NCBI RefSeq assembly: GCF_030506255.1
Contig: NZ_CP113431.1
Location: 744,001-808,000, forward strand
Reading direction: 5' to 3'
DNA from: Nocardioides sp. Arc9.136
GTDB lineage: Bacteria > Actinomycetota > Actinomycetes > Propionibacteriales > Nocardioidaceae
DNA: 64,000 bases
In this document: in pieces, positions 38,284 to 48,464 of the stretch
Numbering within the stretch: the stretch's first letter is position 1
Layout: each line of letters begins with the position of its first letter
Position numbers and translations under genes: made by a program
Notes under the pieces: model-generated
Databases searched by the model: none
The model's input: only the letters and a program-made list of their open reading frames with translations
Told to the model about the DNA's origin: nothing

Positions 38284-39924
38284 CTAGATCCAGCGCTGGA
38301 ACCAGATCCGGTCGAGCCACTCCGAGTGCGTGAGCAGCCCGTTGGTGTAGACCGGCCAGAACCAGGCGAAGTTCAGCAGCACCAGCACGACGAAGGAGCC
38401 CGAGAGCACCACGCCGACCGTCCGGCGTGGGGTCGGGACGCGCGAGGGCCCGACCAACCTGCCCATGGCGAGCACGATCGCGATCACGACGAACGGCAGC
38501 GAGAGCGAGACGTAGAACAGGAAGATCGGCCGGTCGTCGTACTGCAGCCAGGGCAGCCAGGTCGACGCCGTCCCCACCACGGCCACGCCCGCCCGCCAGT
38601 CCCGGGCGCCGACCCAGGTGGCGACGGCGACGAGCAGGGCGAGCAGCCCGCCCCACCACAGGACCGGGGTGCCCAGCAGCAGCACCTGGCGCAGGCAGTC
38701 GCTGCCCTCCGGTGCGTCGCAGCCCCGGGTGCCCGGCTCGATCCCGGTGTCGGCCGCGACGCCGACCGGCCGGTTCATCAGCAGCCAGCCCGACGGCTTC
38801 GAGGCGTAGGTGTGCGAGCTGCAGCTGAGGAAGTGGGTGTGGAAGGTGAACAGGTCCTGGTGGTAGCTCCACAGCGACCTCAGCGACTGCACGGCCTCGG
38901 CCGGGCCGGAGGCGTCGGGCTCGGTGGCGGTCGGCCAGCGCCTCCCCTCCGCCGGCGCCCCGTCGACGAACGAGTCGCCCTCGCACTGGCCGGTGCCGGA
39001 GTAGCGGGTGTACTGGGTGGAGGACAGGCTCTGCTCGTACTCCGGGGCGTGCACCAGCCAGCCGGTCCACGACGCGACGTACACGACCATCGCGACGAGC
39101 ACCATCCACGCGAACGCCGGGACGCCGTCGACGAGCGCCGAGCGCAGGGTCGCCCGCCGCACGCCCGCCGCCCGGCGGGCCCCCGCGCTCCAGGCCCAGA
39201 CCAGGATGCCGAAGGCGGCCAGGGGGTACGCCGCGGTCCACTTGGTGCCGAGCGCCAGGCCGAAGCAGACCCCGGCCCCGAGCAGCCAGGGCCGCCACAG
39301 CAGCCCGCGGACCGGGCCCCAGCCGCTGGCGACCGGGTCGGGGGCGAGCGCGGCCAGCCGGGCGCGGTACCAGTCCCGGTCGGCGACCACGCACGCGACG
39401 GCGCAGAGGGTGAAGAAGGCCAGGAAGATGTCGAGGAGCGCGAGCCGGGAGAGCACGAAGTGCAGCCCGTCCAGGCTCAGCAGCAGCCCGGCGGTCAGCC
39501 CGAGCACCGTGGAGCCGGTCATCCGCCGGACGAGCCGCACCATCACCAGCACCATCAGCGCGCCGACGACGGCGGAGGCGACCCGCCAGCCGAACGGGTC
39601 CATGCCGAAGAGCCGCTCGCCGAGCCCGATCAGCCACTTGCCCACCTCGGGGTGGACGATCATCGAGGGCTCGGACTCCCACAGGCCCTCGGTGGTCCCG
39701 GCGAGGATCTGCTCGTTGGCGTCGTCGACGTAGTCGCGGACGTAGCCGTGGTTGGCCAGCGACCAGGCGTCCTTGGCGTAGTACGTCTCGTCGAACTCGA
39801 ACTCGCGCGGCTCGCCGAGGTTCCACAGCCGCAGGGCCAGCGCGACCAGCGCGAGCGCGATCGCCGCGGTCCACGAGACCACCGGGTCCTCGACCCGCGC
39901 CCGGACCGTCCTCGCCGCCGCCAC
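38284..39924 (-). CDS. pmt: dolichyl-phosphate-mannose-protein mannosyltransferase (PMT)
   Basis: 546 residues, about ten TM helices. FEFDETYYAKDAWS is the luminal/extracellular loop with the catalytic Asp-Glu pair, HPEVGKWLIGLGERLFGMDPFGWR follows, and LHFVLSRLALLDIFLAFF and LGTKWTAAYPL are PMT signatures. It transfers mannose from polyprenyl phosphate to Ser/Thr of exported proteins. GTG 39924 is preferred: TAGAGT lies 8 nt before it; GTG 39951 would add nine residues. It is divergent from rsmI, the same pairing as M. tuberculosis Rv1002c and its neighbour. Confidence 0.93.
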   Translation of the reverse strand: MAAARTVRARVEDPVVSWTAAIALALVALALRLWNLGEPREFEFDETYYAKDAWSLANHGYVRDYVDDANEQILAGTTEGLWESEPSMIVHPEVGKWLIGLGERLFGMDPFGWRVASAVVGALMVLVMVRLVRRMTGSTVLGLTAGLLLSLDGLHFVLSRLALLDIFLAFFTLCAVACVVADRDWYRARLAALAPDPVASGWGPVRGLLWRPWLLGAGVCFGLALGTKWTAAYPLAAFGILVWAWSAGARRAAGVRRATLRSALVDGVPAFAWMVLVAMVVYVASWTGWLVHAPEYEQSLSSTQYTRYSGTGQCEGDSFVDGAPAEGRRWPTATEPDASGPAEAVQSLRSLWSYHQDLFTFHTHFLSCSSHTYASKPSGWLLMNRPVGVAADTGIEPGTRGCDAPEGSDCLRQVLLLGTPVLWWGGLLALLVAVATWVGARDWRAGVAVVGTASTWLPWLQYDDRPIFLFYVSLSLPFVVIAIVLAMGRLVGPSRVPTPRRTVGVVLSGSFVVLVLLNFAWFWPVYTNGLLTHSEWLDRIWFQRWI

Positions 39925-39991
39925 GGGGCAGGACTCTACGGGGGAGGACACGACCGTCGGGGCGCTGACGGGCGGCTGCCATGATCGGCCC

Positions 39992-40831
39992 ATGACCGGC
40001 GTCCTCGTCCTCGCCGCCACCCCCATCGGGCGGGTGGCCGACGCGCCGCCCCGGCTGGCCGAGGAGCTCGCGGGCGCCGACGTCGTCGCCGCCGAGGACA
40101 CCCGGCGGCTCAAGCGGCTCACCTCCGACCTCGGCGTCACCGTCGGCGGCCGGGTGGTGTCGTACTTCGAGGGCAACGAGTCCGCCCGCACGCCGGTCCT
40201 GCTCGAGGCGCTGCTGAACGGCGACCGGGTGCTGCTCGTGACCGACGCCGGCATGCCGAGCGTCTCCGACCCCGGCTACCGCCTCGTCGCCGCGGCCGTC
40301 GAGCACGACGTGCACGTGACCGCCGTGCCCGGGCCCTCCGCGGTGCTGACCGCGCTGGCGGTCTCCGGGCTGCCGGTCGACCGGTTCTGCTTCGAGGGCT
40401 TCCTGCCGCGCAAGGCCGGCGAGCGGGCGCGGCGGCTCGCCGGGCTCGCCGCGGAGGAGCGGACGATGGTGTTCTTCGAGGCCCCCCACCGCACGGGGCC
40501 GGCGCTGGCCGCGATGGCCGAGGCGTTCGGCGAGGACCGGCCCGCCGCGGTGTGCCGCGAGCTGACCAAGACCCACGAGGAGGTACGCCGCGGCCCGCTC
40601 GCCGACCTCGTCGCGTGGGCGGCCGAGGGCGTGCGGGGCGAGGTGACCGTCGTCGTGCAGGGCGCGTCGCCGGTCGCCGAGGTGGGCACCGACCCGGCGA
40701 GCCTGCGGGCGGCCGTCGCCGAGCGCGAGGCCGCCGGCACCAGCCGCAAGGAGGCCATCGTCGAGGTGGCCCGCCTGGCCGGGGTGCCGAAGCGGGAGGT
40801 CTACGACCTGGTCCACCGGGGAGAGGGATGA
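39992..40831 (+). CDS. rsmI: 16S rRNA (cytidine(1402)-2'-O)-methyltransferase RsmI
   Basis: 279 residues. LVLAATPIGRVADAPPRL, VVAAEDTRRLKRL, RVLLVTDAGMPSVSDPGYRLV, AVPGPSAVLTALAVSGLP and FLPRKAGERARRL are the SAM-binding and substrate blocks of the RsmI/tetrapyrrole methylase fold. It 2'-O-methylates C1402 in the ribosomal decoding centre. CATGAT ends 6 nt before ATG 39992, again a leaderless arrangement. ATGA overlap with the hydrolase gene. Confidence 0.95.
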   Translation: MTGVLVLAATPIGRVADAPPRLAEELAGADVVAAEDTRRLKRLTSDLGVTVGGRVVSYFEGNESARTPVLLEALLNGDRVLLVTDAGMPSVSDPGYRLVAAAVEHDVHVTAVPGPSAVLTALAVSGLPVDRFCFEGFLPRKAGERARRLAGLAAEERTMVFFEAPHRTGPALAAMAEAFGEDRPAAVCRELTKTHEEVRRGPLADLVAWAAEGVRGEVTVVVQGASPVAEVGTDPASLRAAVAEREAAGTSRKEAIVEVARLAGVPKREVYDLVHRGEG

Positions 40832-41676
40832 GCATGAGCGCACGACTGGAGCGGTTCCACCACGAGGGCCTGACCTTCGACGTCCACGACAGCGGCCCGG
40901 AGGACGGCGACCCCGTCGTCCTGCTGCACGGCTTCCCCGAGCGCGCGACGTCGTGGCGGCACGTCGAGCCGCTGCTGCACGCGGCCGGCCTGCGGACCTA
41001 CGCGCTGGACCAGCGCGGCTACTCCCCGGGCGCCCGGCCCGAGGGACGCAGGCACTACCGCACCGAGCTGCTCGCCGGCGACGTCGAGGCGCTGGTGCGC
41101 ACGATCGGCCGCCCGGTGCACCTGGTCGGCCACGACTGGGGGGCGATCGTCGCCTGGACCGTCGCCGGTCTTCACCCCGACCTCATCCGGACGCTGACCG
41201 CCGTCTCGGTCCCGCACCCCGCGGCGTTCCGTCGCTCGATGACCTCCTCGCCGCAGGCCCTGCGGTCCTGGTACATCGGGCTCTTCCAGGTGCCGCGCCT
41301 GCCCGAGCTGCTGCTGGGCCTCTCCGGCGGGCGCTTCCTGGAGCGGGCGATGATCGCGACCGGCATGTCGCGCGAGGACGTCTCGCGGGTCCAGGAGGAG
41401 GTCGTGGCGACCGGGGCGCTGCCGCACGCGCTCGGCTACTACCGGGCGCTCCCGCTCTCGGACCGCTCGGTCCTCGGCCGCACCGTCCGGGTCCCTACGA
41501 CGCTGGTGTGGAGCAGCGGCGACACCGCGCTGGACCGCCGCGGCGCCGAGCTGACCGGCGAGCACGTCGACGCGCCGTACGAGCTGGTCGTGCTCGAGGG
41601 GGTCAGCCACTGGATCCCGACGCACGCGCCCGAGGCGCTGGCCGAGGCGGTCCTCGAGCGGGTGGCCGGCACGTGA
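40828..41676 (+). CDS. alpha/beta hydrolase, epoxide-hydrolase-like
   Basis: 282 residues. VVLLHGFPERATSW supplies the HGFP oxyanion motif, LVGHDWGAIVAW places Asp in the nucleophile elbow (GHDWG) as in epoxide hydrolases and haloalkane dehalogenases, and GVSHWIPTHAPE carries the catalytic His. A cap region spans roughly residues 125-205. ATG 40828 overlaps the rsmI stop (ATGA); ATG 40834 is an alternative with a better distance to GGGGAGAGGG. GTGA overlap with tatD. Substrate unknown. Confidence 0.9.
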   Translation: MSMSARLERFHHEGLTFDVHDSGPEDGDPVVLLHGFPERATSWRHVEPLLHAAGLRTYALDQRGYSPGARPEGRRHYRTELLAGDVEALVRTIGRPVHLVGHDWGAIVAWTVAGLHPDLIRTLTAVSVPHPAAFRRSMTSSPQALRSWYIGLFQVPRLPELLLGLSGGRFLERAMIATGMSREDVSRVQEEVVATGALPHALGYYRALPLSDRSVLGRTVRVPTTLVWSSGDTALDRRGAELTGEHVDAPYELVVLEGVSHWIPTHAPEALAEAVLERVAGT

Positions 41677-42539
41677 GCGGGCGGCCCTCGGACCGCCCGC
41701 CCGTCCCCGACCCGCTCCCGGCGCCTGTCGTCGACAACCACTGCCACCTCGACATCACCCGGGGCGAGGCCCCGGACGGCCCGGGCGCGCAGGTCGACGT
41801 GGCCCCCGCGATCGCCGCCGCCGCGGCGGTCGGCGTGCCCCGGATCGTCCAGATCGGCTGCGACCTGCCCGGCGCCCGGTGGGCGGTCGAGGCGGCGGCG
41901 ACGTACGACGCGCTCGTCGCCGGGGTCGCGCTGCACCCCAACGAGGCGCCGCGGCTGGTGGCGCAGGGCACCGACCTCGACACCGCGATGGCCGAGATCG
42001 AGGCGTTGGCCGGTGCTCACCCGAAGGTGCGGGCGGTGGGGGAGACCGGTCTCGACCACTTCCGGACCGGCGAGGAGGGGCGCGCGGTGCAGGTGGAGTC
42101 GTTCCGCCGGCACATCGACCTGGCCAAGCGGCTGGACAAGACCCTCGTCATCCACGACCGCGACGCCCACGAGGACGTGCTGCGCGTCCTCGACGAGGAG
42201 GGCGCGCCCGAGCGCTGGGTGATGCACTGCTTCTCCGGCGACGCCGCCTTCGCGCGCGCCTGCCTGGACCGCGGGGCCTACCTCTCCTTCGCGGGCACCG
42301 TGACGTTCAGGAACGCCCAGCCGCTGCGCGACGCGCTGGTCGTGACCCCGCGCGACCGGGTGCTCGTGGAGACCGACGCGCCGTACCTCACCCCGCACCC
42401 GCACCGCGGCCAGGTGAACGCCTCCTACCTCGTCCCGCTCACCGTCAGAGCGATGGCGGAGGTCCGCGGGGACGACCTCGAGGACCTCTGCGTGGCCATC
42501 GACGCCTCGACCGAGGAGGCCTTCGGAGGGCCCTGGTGA
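41673..42539 (+). CDS. tatD: TatD family metal-dependent hydrolase
   Basis: 288 residues from GTG 41673. VVDNHCHLDITRG gives the HxH metal site, VALHPNEAPRL, AVGETGLDHFRT (Glu ligand), LVIHDRDAHEDVL (His), MHCFSGDAAFA and VLVETDAPYLTPHPHRG (Asp) complete the TatD signatures. TatD enzymes are Mg-dependent 3'-5' nucleases or deacylases. The gene is third in the rsmI-hydrolase-tatD operon and directly precedes rpfB, as in M. tuberculosis Rv1008-Rv1009. Confidence 0.93.
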   Translation: MSGRPSDRPPVPDPLPAPVVDNHCHLDITRGEAPDGPGAQVDVAPAIAAAAAVGVPRIVQIGCDLPGARWAVEAAATYDALVAGVALHPNEAPRLVAQGTDLDTAMAEIEALAGAHPKVRAVGETGLDHFRTGEEGRAVQVESFRRHIDLAKRLDKTLVIHDRDAHEDVLRVLDEEGAPERWVMHCFSGDAAFARACLDRGAYLSFAGTVTFRNAQPLRDALVVTPRDRVLVETDAPYLTPHPHRGQVNASYLVPLTVRAMAEVRGDDLEDLCVAIDASTEEAFGGPW

Positions 42540-42809
42540 CCCGGTCGGGCCGCCCCTGAGAGCCCTGATCAATGCACTGAGAGCCTGCCCACAACGGTGG
42601 ACGAGGGTTTGCGATCGTCTCTCCGGCCTGTTGTGCTGGAGCACTGATGGCCGGGATCGGGACGATCACGCCAGTGCGCGAGGCGCGGACGACCATGGGT
42701 GGGGAAGCCCTCGGACGCAGTCGACTCGGGCCTGTCGCGAGCCGCTGGAAGGCGCTCGCGCGGGACGCACGGCAACCCGAGACCCGGGGAGTACGACGTT
42801 CGGAGAATC
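42540..42809 (+). promoter_or_regulatory. structured leader region of rpfB
   Basis: 270 bp without a convincing gene. CGCGAGC (42736-42742) pairs with GCTCGCG (42754-42760), and further GC-rich pairing is possible (GTGCTGGAGCAC near 42634). M. tuberculosis rpfB-ksgA-ispE is reported to have a long regulatory leader with a candidate riboswitch; position and operon match here. I could not match this sequence to the c-di-AMP (ydaO) consensus. Confidence 0.4.
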
Positions 42810-43973
42810 GTGCGCAGCAAGATCGCACACTGGGTGGCCCGGTCCAGCCGCAGCCGCCCCGTGATGGTGGCCCTGGCCGCCGTCGTCGCCCTGGCAGTCG
42901 CCGGGACCACCCTGGGCTACTCGGCCCTCAGCAAGTCCGTGACCCTCAGCCTCGACGGTGAGTCCTCGGACGTCAGCTCGATGGCAGCGACCGTCGGCGA
43001 CGTCCTGGAGGACCAGGGCGTCGAGGTCGGCGAGCGCGACGAGGTCGCGCCCAGCCTCGACGAGGAGGTCAGCGACGGGATGGAGATCTCGGTCCGCTTC
43101 GCCCGGCCGGTCGAGCTGACCGTCGACGGCGACACCTCCACCCACTGGGTCACCGCCACCGAGGTGTCCGGTGCCCTCGGCCAGATCGGCCGCAGCTTCG
43201 ACGGCGCCGACCTGTCGGCCAGCCGTGGCGGGTCGATCGACCGCGAGGGCCTGGCCCTCGAGGTGGTCACCCCCAAGACGCTCAAGGTCAAGCTGGGCGC
43301 GAAGGAGTGGAAGAAGCGCACCGTCACCGCGCTCACCGTCTCCGAGGCGCTCGACCAGCTCGGCGTGGACCTCGGCAAGCGCGACGAGACCAAGCCGGCG
43401 CTCGACGCCGAGGTCGCCGACGGCGACCGGATCGTCTTCACCGACGTGCGGGTCGAGACCAAGCGCGTGCGGGCGGAGTCGATCGACTTCACCACCACCC
43501 GGCGCGAGGACGGCACGATGACCGAGGGCGAGACCAGCACGGTCCGGGCCGGCCGCGCCGGCGTGCGCGACGTGACGTACCGCCTGACCTACCGCAACGG
43601 GAAGCTCGTCGGCCGCGTCGTCAAGCGCGCCGAGGTCACCCGCGCCCCGGTCGACGCGATCGTCAAGGTCGGCACCAAGGAGCCCGAGCCGGAGCCCGAG
43701 GCCGTCACCGCGCCGAACTACGCCTCCGGCGGCACCGTCTGGGACGCCCTGGCCAAGTGCGAGTCCGGCGGCAACTGGGCCATCAACACCGGCAACGGCT
43801 ACTACGGCGGCCTGCAGTTCTCGCTGTCGACGTGGCAGGCGTACGGCGGTCCCGGCTACCCGCACCAGCAGAGCCGCGAGACGCAGATCGCGATCGCCGA
43901 GAAGGTCCGTGCTGCGACCGGTGGGTACGGCTCCTGGCCCCACTGCTCACAGTCCCTCGGGCTGCCTCAGTAA
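42810..43973 (+). CDS. rpfB: resuscitation-promoting factor RpfB
   Basis: 387 residues from GTG 42810 (CGGAG upstream). A basic N-terminus and hydrophobic helix ([19 protein letters not shown]) act as signal/anchor. Three DUF348 repeats follow (blocks [52 protein letters not shown]), then a G5 domain ([20 protein letters not shown]) and a C-terminal Rpf transglycosylase domain: [29 protein letters not shown] with catalytic Glu after Cys. RpfB cuts peptidoglycan and helps dormant cells regrow. A single ATG further upstream at 42699 lacks a ribosome site. Confidence 0.95.
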   Translation: MRSKIAHWVARSSRSRPVMVALAAVVALAVAGTTLGYSALSKSVTLSLDGESSDVSSMAATVGDVLEDQGVEVGERDEVAPSLDEEVSDGMEISVRFARPVELTVDGDTSTHWVTATEVSGALGQIGRSFDGADLSASRGGSIDREGLALEVVTPKTLKVKLGAKEWKKRTVTALTVSEALDQLGVDLGKRDETKPALDAEVADGDRIVFTDVRVETKRVRAESIDFTTTRREDGTMTEGETSTVRAGRAGVRDVTYRLTYRNGKLVGRVVKRAEVTRAPVDAIVKVGTKEPEPEPEAVTAPNYASGGTVWDALAKCESGGNWAINTGNGYYGGLQFSLSTWQAYGGPGYPHQQSRETQIAIAEKVRAATGGYGSWPHCSQSLGLPQ

Positions 43974-43976
43974 CCT
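43971..43976 (+). promoter_or_regulatory. -10 box TAACCT overlapping the rpfB stop codon
   Basis: TAACCT begins with the TAA stop of rpfB and ends 7 nt before the ksgA ATG 43984, so ksgA-ispE can be transcribed leaderless on its own. Confidence 0.5.
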
Positions 43977-43983
43977 GAGGCCC

Positions 43984-44862
43984 ATGTCTGACACCTCCGC
44001 CGGTCCGAGGCTCCTCGGGCCGGCGGAAGTGCGTTCGCTCGCCGCGGCGCTCGACCTCCGCCCGACCAAGCAGCGCGGCCAGAACTTCGTCATCGACGCC
44101 AACACCGTGCGCAGGATCGTCCGCGAGTCCGGCGTCACCGCCGAGGACGTCGTCATCGAGGTCGGGCCGGGCCTCGGCTCGCTCACCCTGGCCCTGCTCG
44201 AGGTCGCCGGCCGGGTCGTCGCGGTCGAGGTCGACGAGCGGCTCGCCGGCGCGCTGCCCGCCACCATCCGCGAGCACGCGCCCGCCCAGGCCGACCGGTT
44301 CGAGGTGGTCCTGGCCGACGCGATGCGCGTGACCGACGTGCCCGGGCCGCCGCCGACGGCGCTCGTCGCGAACCTGCCGTACAACGTCTCGGTGCCGGTC
44401 CTGCTGCACCTGCTCCAGCTGCTGCCCTCCCTCGAGCGCGGCCTGGTCATGGTGCAGGCGGAGGTCGCGGACCGGCTCGCGGCCGCCCCCGGCTCCAAGG
44501 TGTACGGCGTCCCGTCGGTCAAGGCCGCGTGGTACGCCGACGTCCGCCGCGCCGGCGCGATCGGCCGCAACGTCTTCTGGCCCGCCCCGAACGTCGACTC
44601 CGGGCTGGTCGCCTGGAGCCGGCGCGAGCCCCCGGCCACCACCGCCACCCGCGAGCAGGTCTTCGCGGTCGTCGACGCGGCGTTCGCGCAGCGCCGCAAG
44701 GCCCTGCGCGGCGTGCTGCGCGGGCTGGCCGGCTCCGCCGAGGCCGTCGACGCCGCGCTGACCCACGCCGGCGTGGACCCGCTGGCCCGCGGGGAGTCGC
44801 TGCGGGTGGAGGACTTCGCGCGGATCGCCCAGGGCCTGGCCGGGGCGGGGACGGCGGGATGA
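43984..44862 (+). CDS. ksgA: 16S rRNA (adenine(1518/1519)-N6)-dimethyltransferase KsgA
   Basis: 292 residues. [21 protein letters not shown] is the N-terminal signature, [20 protein letters not shown] the SAM site, [11 protein letters not shown] the acidic loop, and [19 protein letters not shown] the catalytic NLPY motif. It dimethylates A1518 and A1519 late in 30S assembly; loss gives kasugamycin resistance. It follows rpfB by 10 bp and overlaps ispE by ATGA. Confidence 0.96.
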   Translation: MSDTSAGPRLLGPAEVRSLAAALDLRPTKQRGQNFVIDANTVRRIVRESGVTAEDVVIEVGPGLGSLTLALLEVAGRVVAVEVDERLAGALPATIREHAPAQADRFEVVLADAMRVTDVPGPPPTALVANLPYNVSVPVLLHLLQLLPSLERGLVMVQAEVADRLAAAPGSKVYGVPSVKAAWYADVRRAGAIGRNVFWPAPNVDSGLVAWSRREPPATTATREQVFAVVDAAFAQRRKALRGVLRGLAGSAEAVDAALTHAGVDPLARGESLRVEDFARIAQGLAGAGTAG

Positions 44863-45764
44863 GCGCGGTGACCGTGCGCGCCCCCGCGAAGATCAACCTC
44901 CACCTGGGGGTCGGCGCGCCGCGCCCCGACGGGTTCCACCCGCTGACGACCGTCTACCACGCGGTCGGCCTCTGCGACGACGTCACCGCGACGCCGGCCG
45001 ACGGGTGGGGCGTCTCGATGGCGGTGCCCGACTGGGTCAGCGCCGCGGACCTGCCCGCCGACGGCGCCAACATCGTCGACCGTGCCGCCACCCTGCTCGC
45101 CGCGCACCACGGCATCCCGCTCACCGGCCTGGTGTCGGTGACCAAGGCGATCCCGGTGGCCGGCGGCATGGCGGGCGGGTCGGCCGACGCCGCGGCCGCC
45201 CTGGTCGCCCTGGACCGGGTCTGGGACGTCCGGACCTCCGACGAGGACCTGCTCGCCATCGCCGCCCAGCTGGGCAGCGACGTGCCGTTCGCCCTCGTCG
45301 GCGGGACCGCCGTCGGCACCGGGCGGGGCGAGGTCGTCGAGCCGGTCGCCGACCACGGCACCTGGTGGTGGGTCGTCGTCCCCTCCGACGAGGGGCTCTC
45401 CACGCCGGCGGTCTACCGCCACTTCGACGAGATGTTCCCCGACGCGGCGCCCGAGCCGTGCGGCGCCGACGCGCTGCTCGCCGCCGTGGCGTCCTGCGAC
45501 CCGCACCGGCTCGCCGACGTCCTCCACAACGACCTGCAGCTGCCCGCGATCGACCTGCGACCCGACCTCGGCGAGCTCATCGACCGCGGCCAGGGCGTGG
45601 GTGCCCTCCGTGGGCTCGTGTCGGGGTCCGGCCCGACGTGCGTGTTCCTCTGCGAGTCCGCCGACCACGCCCGGTCGGTGGCCGCCTCCCTCGAGCAGGA
45701 CCACCCGCTGGTCCTGGTCGCCAACGGACCGGTGGCCGGCGCCCACCTGGTGGAGTACGCGTAA
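44859..45764 (+). CDS. ispE: 4-diphosphocytidyl-2-C-methyl-D-erythritol kinase IspE
   Basis: 301 residues. [22 protein letters not shown] is the GHMP-kinase substrate region, [22 protein letters not shown] the ATP loop, and [15 protein letters not shown] the third motif. IspE phosphorylates CDP-ME in the MEP isoprenoid pathway. ATGA overlap with ksgA; ends 5 bp before the ABC-F gene. Confidence 0.96.
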   Translation: MSAVTVRAPAKINLHLGVGAPRPDGFHPLTTVYHAVGLCDDVTATPADGWGVSMAVPDWVSAADLPADGANIVDRAATLLAAHHGIPLTGLVSVTKAIPVAGGMAGGSADAAAALVALDRVWDVRTSDEDLLAIAAQLGSDVPFALVGGTAVGTGRGEVVEPVADHGTWWWVVVPSDEGLSTPAVYRHFDEMFPDAAPEPCGADALLAAVASCDPHRLADVLHNDLQLPAIDLRPDLGELIDRGQGVGALRGLVSGSGPTCVFLCESADHARSVAASLEQDHPLVLVANGPVAGAHLVEYA

Positions 45765-45769
45765 CCCTC

Positions 45770-47605
<1,836 letters not shown>

Positions 47606-47784
47606 CCCGGCTGGGGCCCCACCTGCGAGATGTCCGGTGACCACCTGGTCGACCTCGAGCCGTACCGGCCGCGCACCGCCCGCCGCCGACTGGCGGCCTG
47701 ACCGAGCATTCCGCCGCGGTTCGTCCACCGCGCCGATGCGACATGCAACGCGCCGTTCGACGTACTGGCGCGCCGTTGGCATGT

Positions 47785-47812
47785 CTACCGCGCCGGTCCA
47801 ACGGCGCGGTAG
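47785..47812. terminator. perfect 11-bp stem-loop after ABC-F
   Basis: CTACCGCGCCG (47785-47795) and CGGCGCGGTAG (47802-47812) flank a 6-nt loop. It lies in the gap between the ABC-F gene and convergent tamR and is the best terminator there. It belongs to a palindrome-rich stretch (47703-47899). Confidence 0.6.
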
Positions 47813-47881
47813 ATGCACGAACAGCGCGTTACAAGCCGGCAGCGTCCGCTGGTCACTGCACAAACGCAGTACCGCGTGTGG

Positions 47882-47899
47882 AGCGACCGTACGGTCGCT
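47882..47899. repeat. 18-bp perfect palindrome
   Basis: AGCGACCGTACGGTCGCT is fully self-complementary without a spacer, 17 bp beyond the tamR stop. It may be part of a termination structure or a protein-binding site. Confidence 0.7.
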
Positions 47900-47915
47900 G
47901 GAGACCCCGGCAGGG

Positions 47916-48401
47916 TCAGGCGAAGGGCGCGAGCAGCCGGCGCAGCAGGTCCGCGAGCTGCTGGCGGTCGGCCGGGGGCAGGTCGGCGAGCAGGCCGTGC
48001 TCGGCGCGCAGCAGGGCGGTGAACCCGCCGTCGACGGCGTTCTTGCCCTCGGCGGTGAGGCGCACGATGACGCCGCGCCGGTCGTCGGGGTCGGGGTAGC
48101 GCTCCACGAACCCGCGGGCGGCCAGCCGGTCGACCCGGTTCGTCATGGTCCCGCTGGTCACGAGCGTCTCGCGCAGGAGCCGGCCGGGGGAGAGCTCGTA
48201 CGGCGCGCCGGCCCGGCGCAGCGCCGCGAGGACGTCGAACTCCCAGGACTCGATGCCGTGCTCGGTGAACGCCTGCCGGCGCGCGAGGTCGAGGTGGCGG
48301 GCGAGCCGGGAGATCCGGCTGAAGACCGCGACGCCGTCGAAGTCGAGGTCGGGGCGCTCGCGCGCCCACGCCTCGACCAGCTCGTCGACCTCGTCCCGCA
48401 T
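47916..48401 (-). CDS. tamR: MarR family regulator, TamR-like
   Basis: 161 residues. RERPDLDFDGVAVFSRISRL and HGIESWEFDVLAALRRAGAP precede the recognition region SPGRLLRETLVTSGTMTNRVDRLAARG and the wing DPDDRRGVIVRLT. The pattern closely follows Streptomyces TamR, a MarR protein that senses citrate, isocitrate or trans-aconitate and controls the divergent tam gene. The gene arrangement here is the same. TAGAGT (48408-48413) lies 6 nt upstream of ATG 48401, so the message is likely leaderless. Confidence 0.85.
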   Translation of the reverse strand: MRDEVDELVEAWARERPDLDFDGVAVFSRISRLARHLDLARRQAFTEHGIESWEFDVLAALRRAGAPYELSPGRLLRETLVTSGTMTNRVDRLAARGFVERYPDPDDRRGVIVRLTAEGKNAVDGGFTALLRAEHGLLADLPPADRQQLADLLRRLLAPFA

Positions 48402-48426
48402 GTCCGCACTCTAACGGAGGTCGAGA

Positions 48427-48442
48427 ATCTTGACATCAAGAT
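48427..48442. promoter_or_regulatory. TamR operator and tam promoter -35
   Basis: ATCTTGA-CA-TCAAGAT is a perfect 7-bp inverted repeat of the MarR type. The perfect -35 TTGACA of tam (48430-48435) is inside it, with CAGCAT (48453-48458) 17 bp on and 6 nt before ATG 48465. Binding would block both tam and tamR. Confidence 0.82.
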
Positions 48443-48464
48443 ATGTGCGGCGCAGCATGGCGGG

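Noticed and set aside
42540..42809. ydaO/c-di-AMP riboswitch before rpfB
   Set aside because: The conserved GCTAACC and GGTGAAT segments of that riboswitch are not present, so only an unclassified leader is reported.
42647..42961. ATG frame starting MAGIGTITPVREARTTMGG upstream of rpfB as a possible uORF
   Set aside because: It runs far into rpfB in another frame, becomes Arg/Pro-rich and has mixed third-position usage; no ribosome site. A shorter uORF in the leader cannot be excluded.
47630..47701. 23-codon frame MSGDHLVDLEPYRPRTARRR after the ABC-F gene
   Set aside because: No ribosome site, rich in Arg, and no conservation evidence. Could be a gene remnant.
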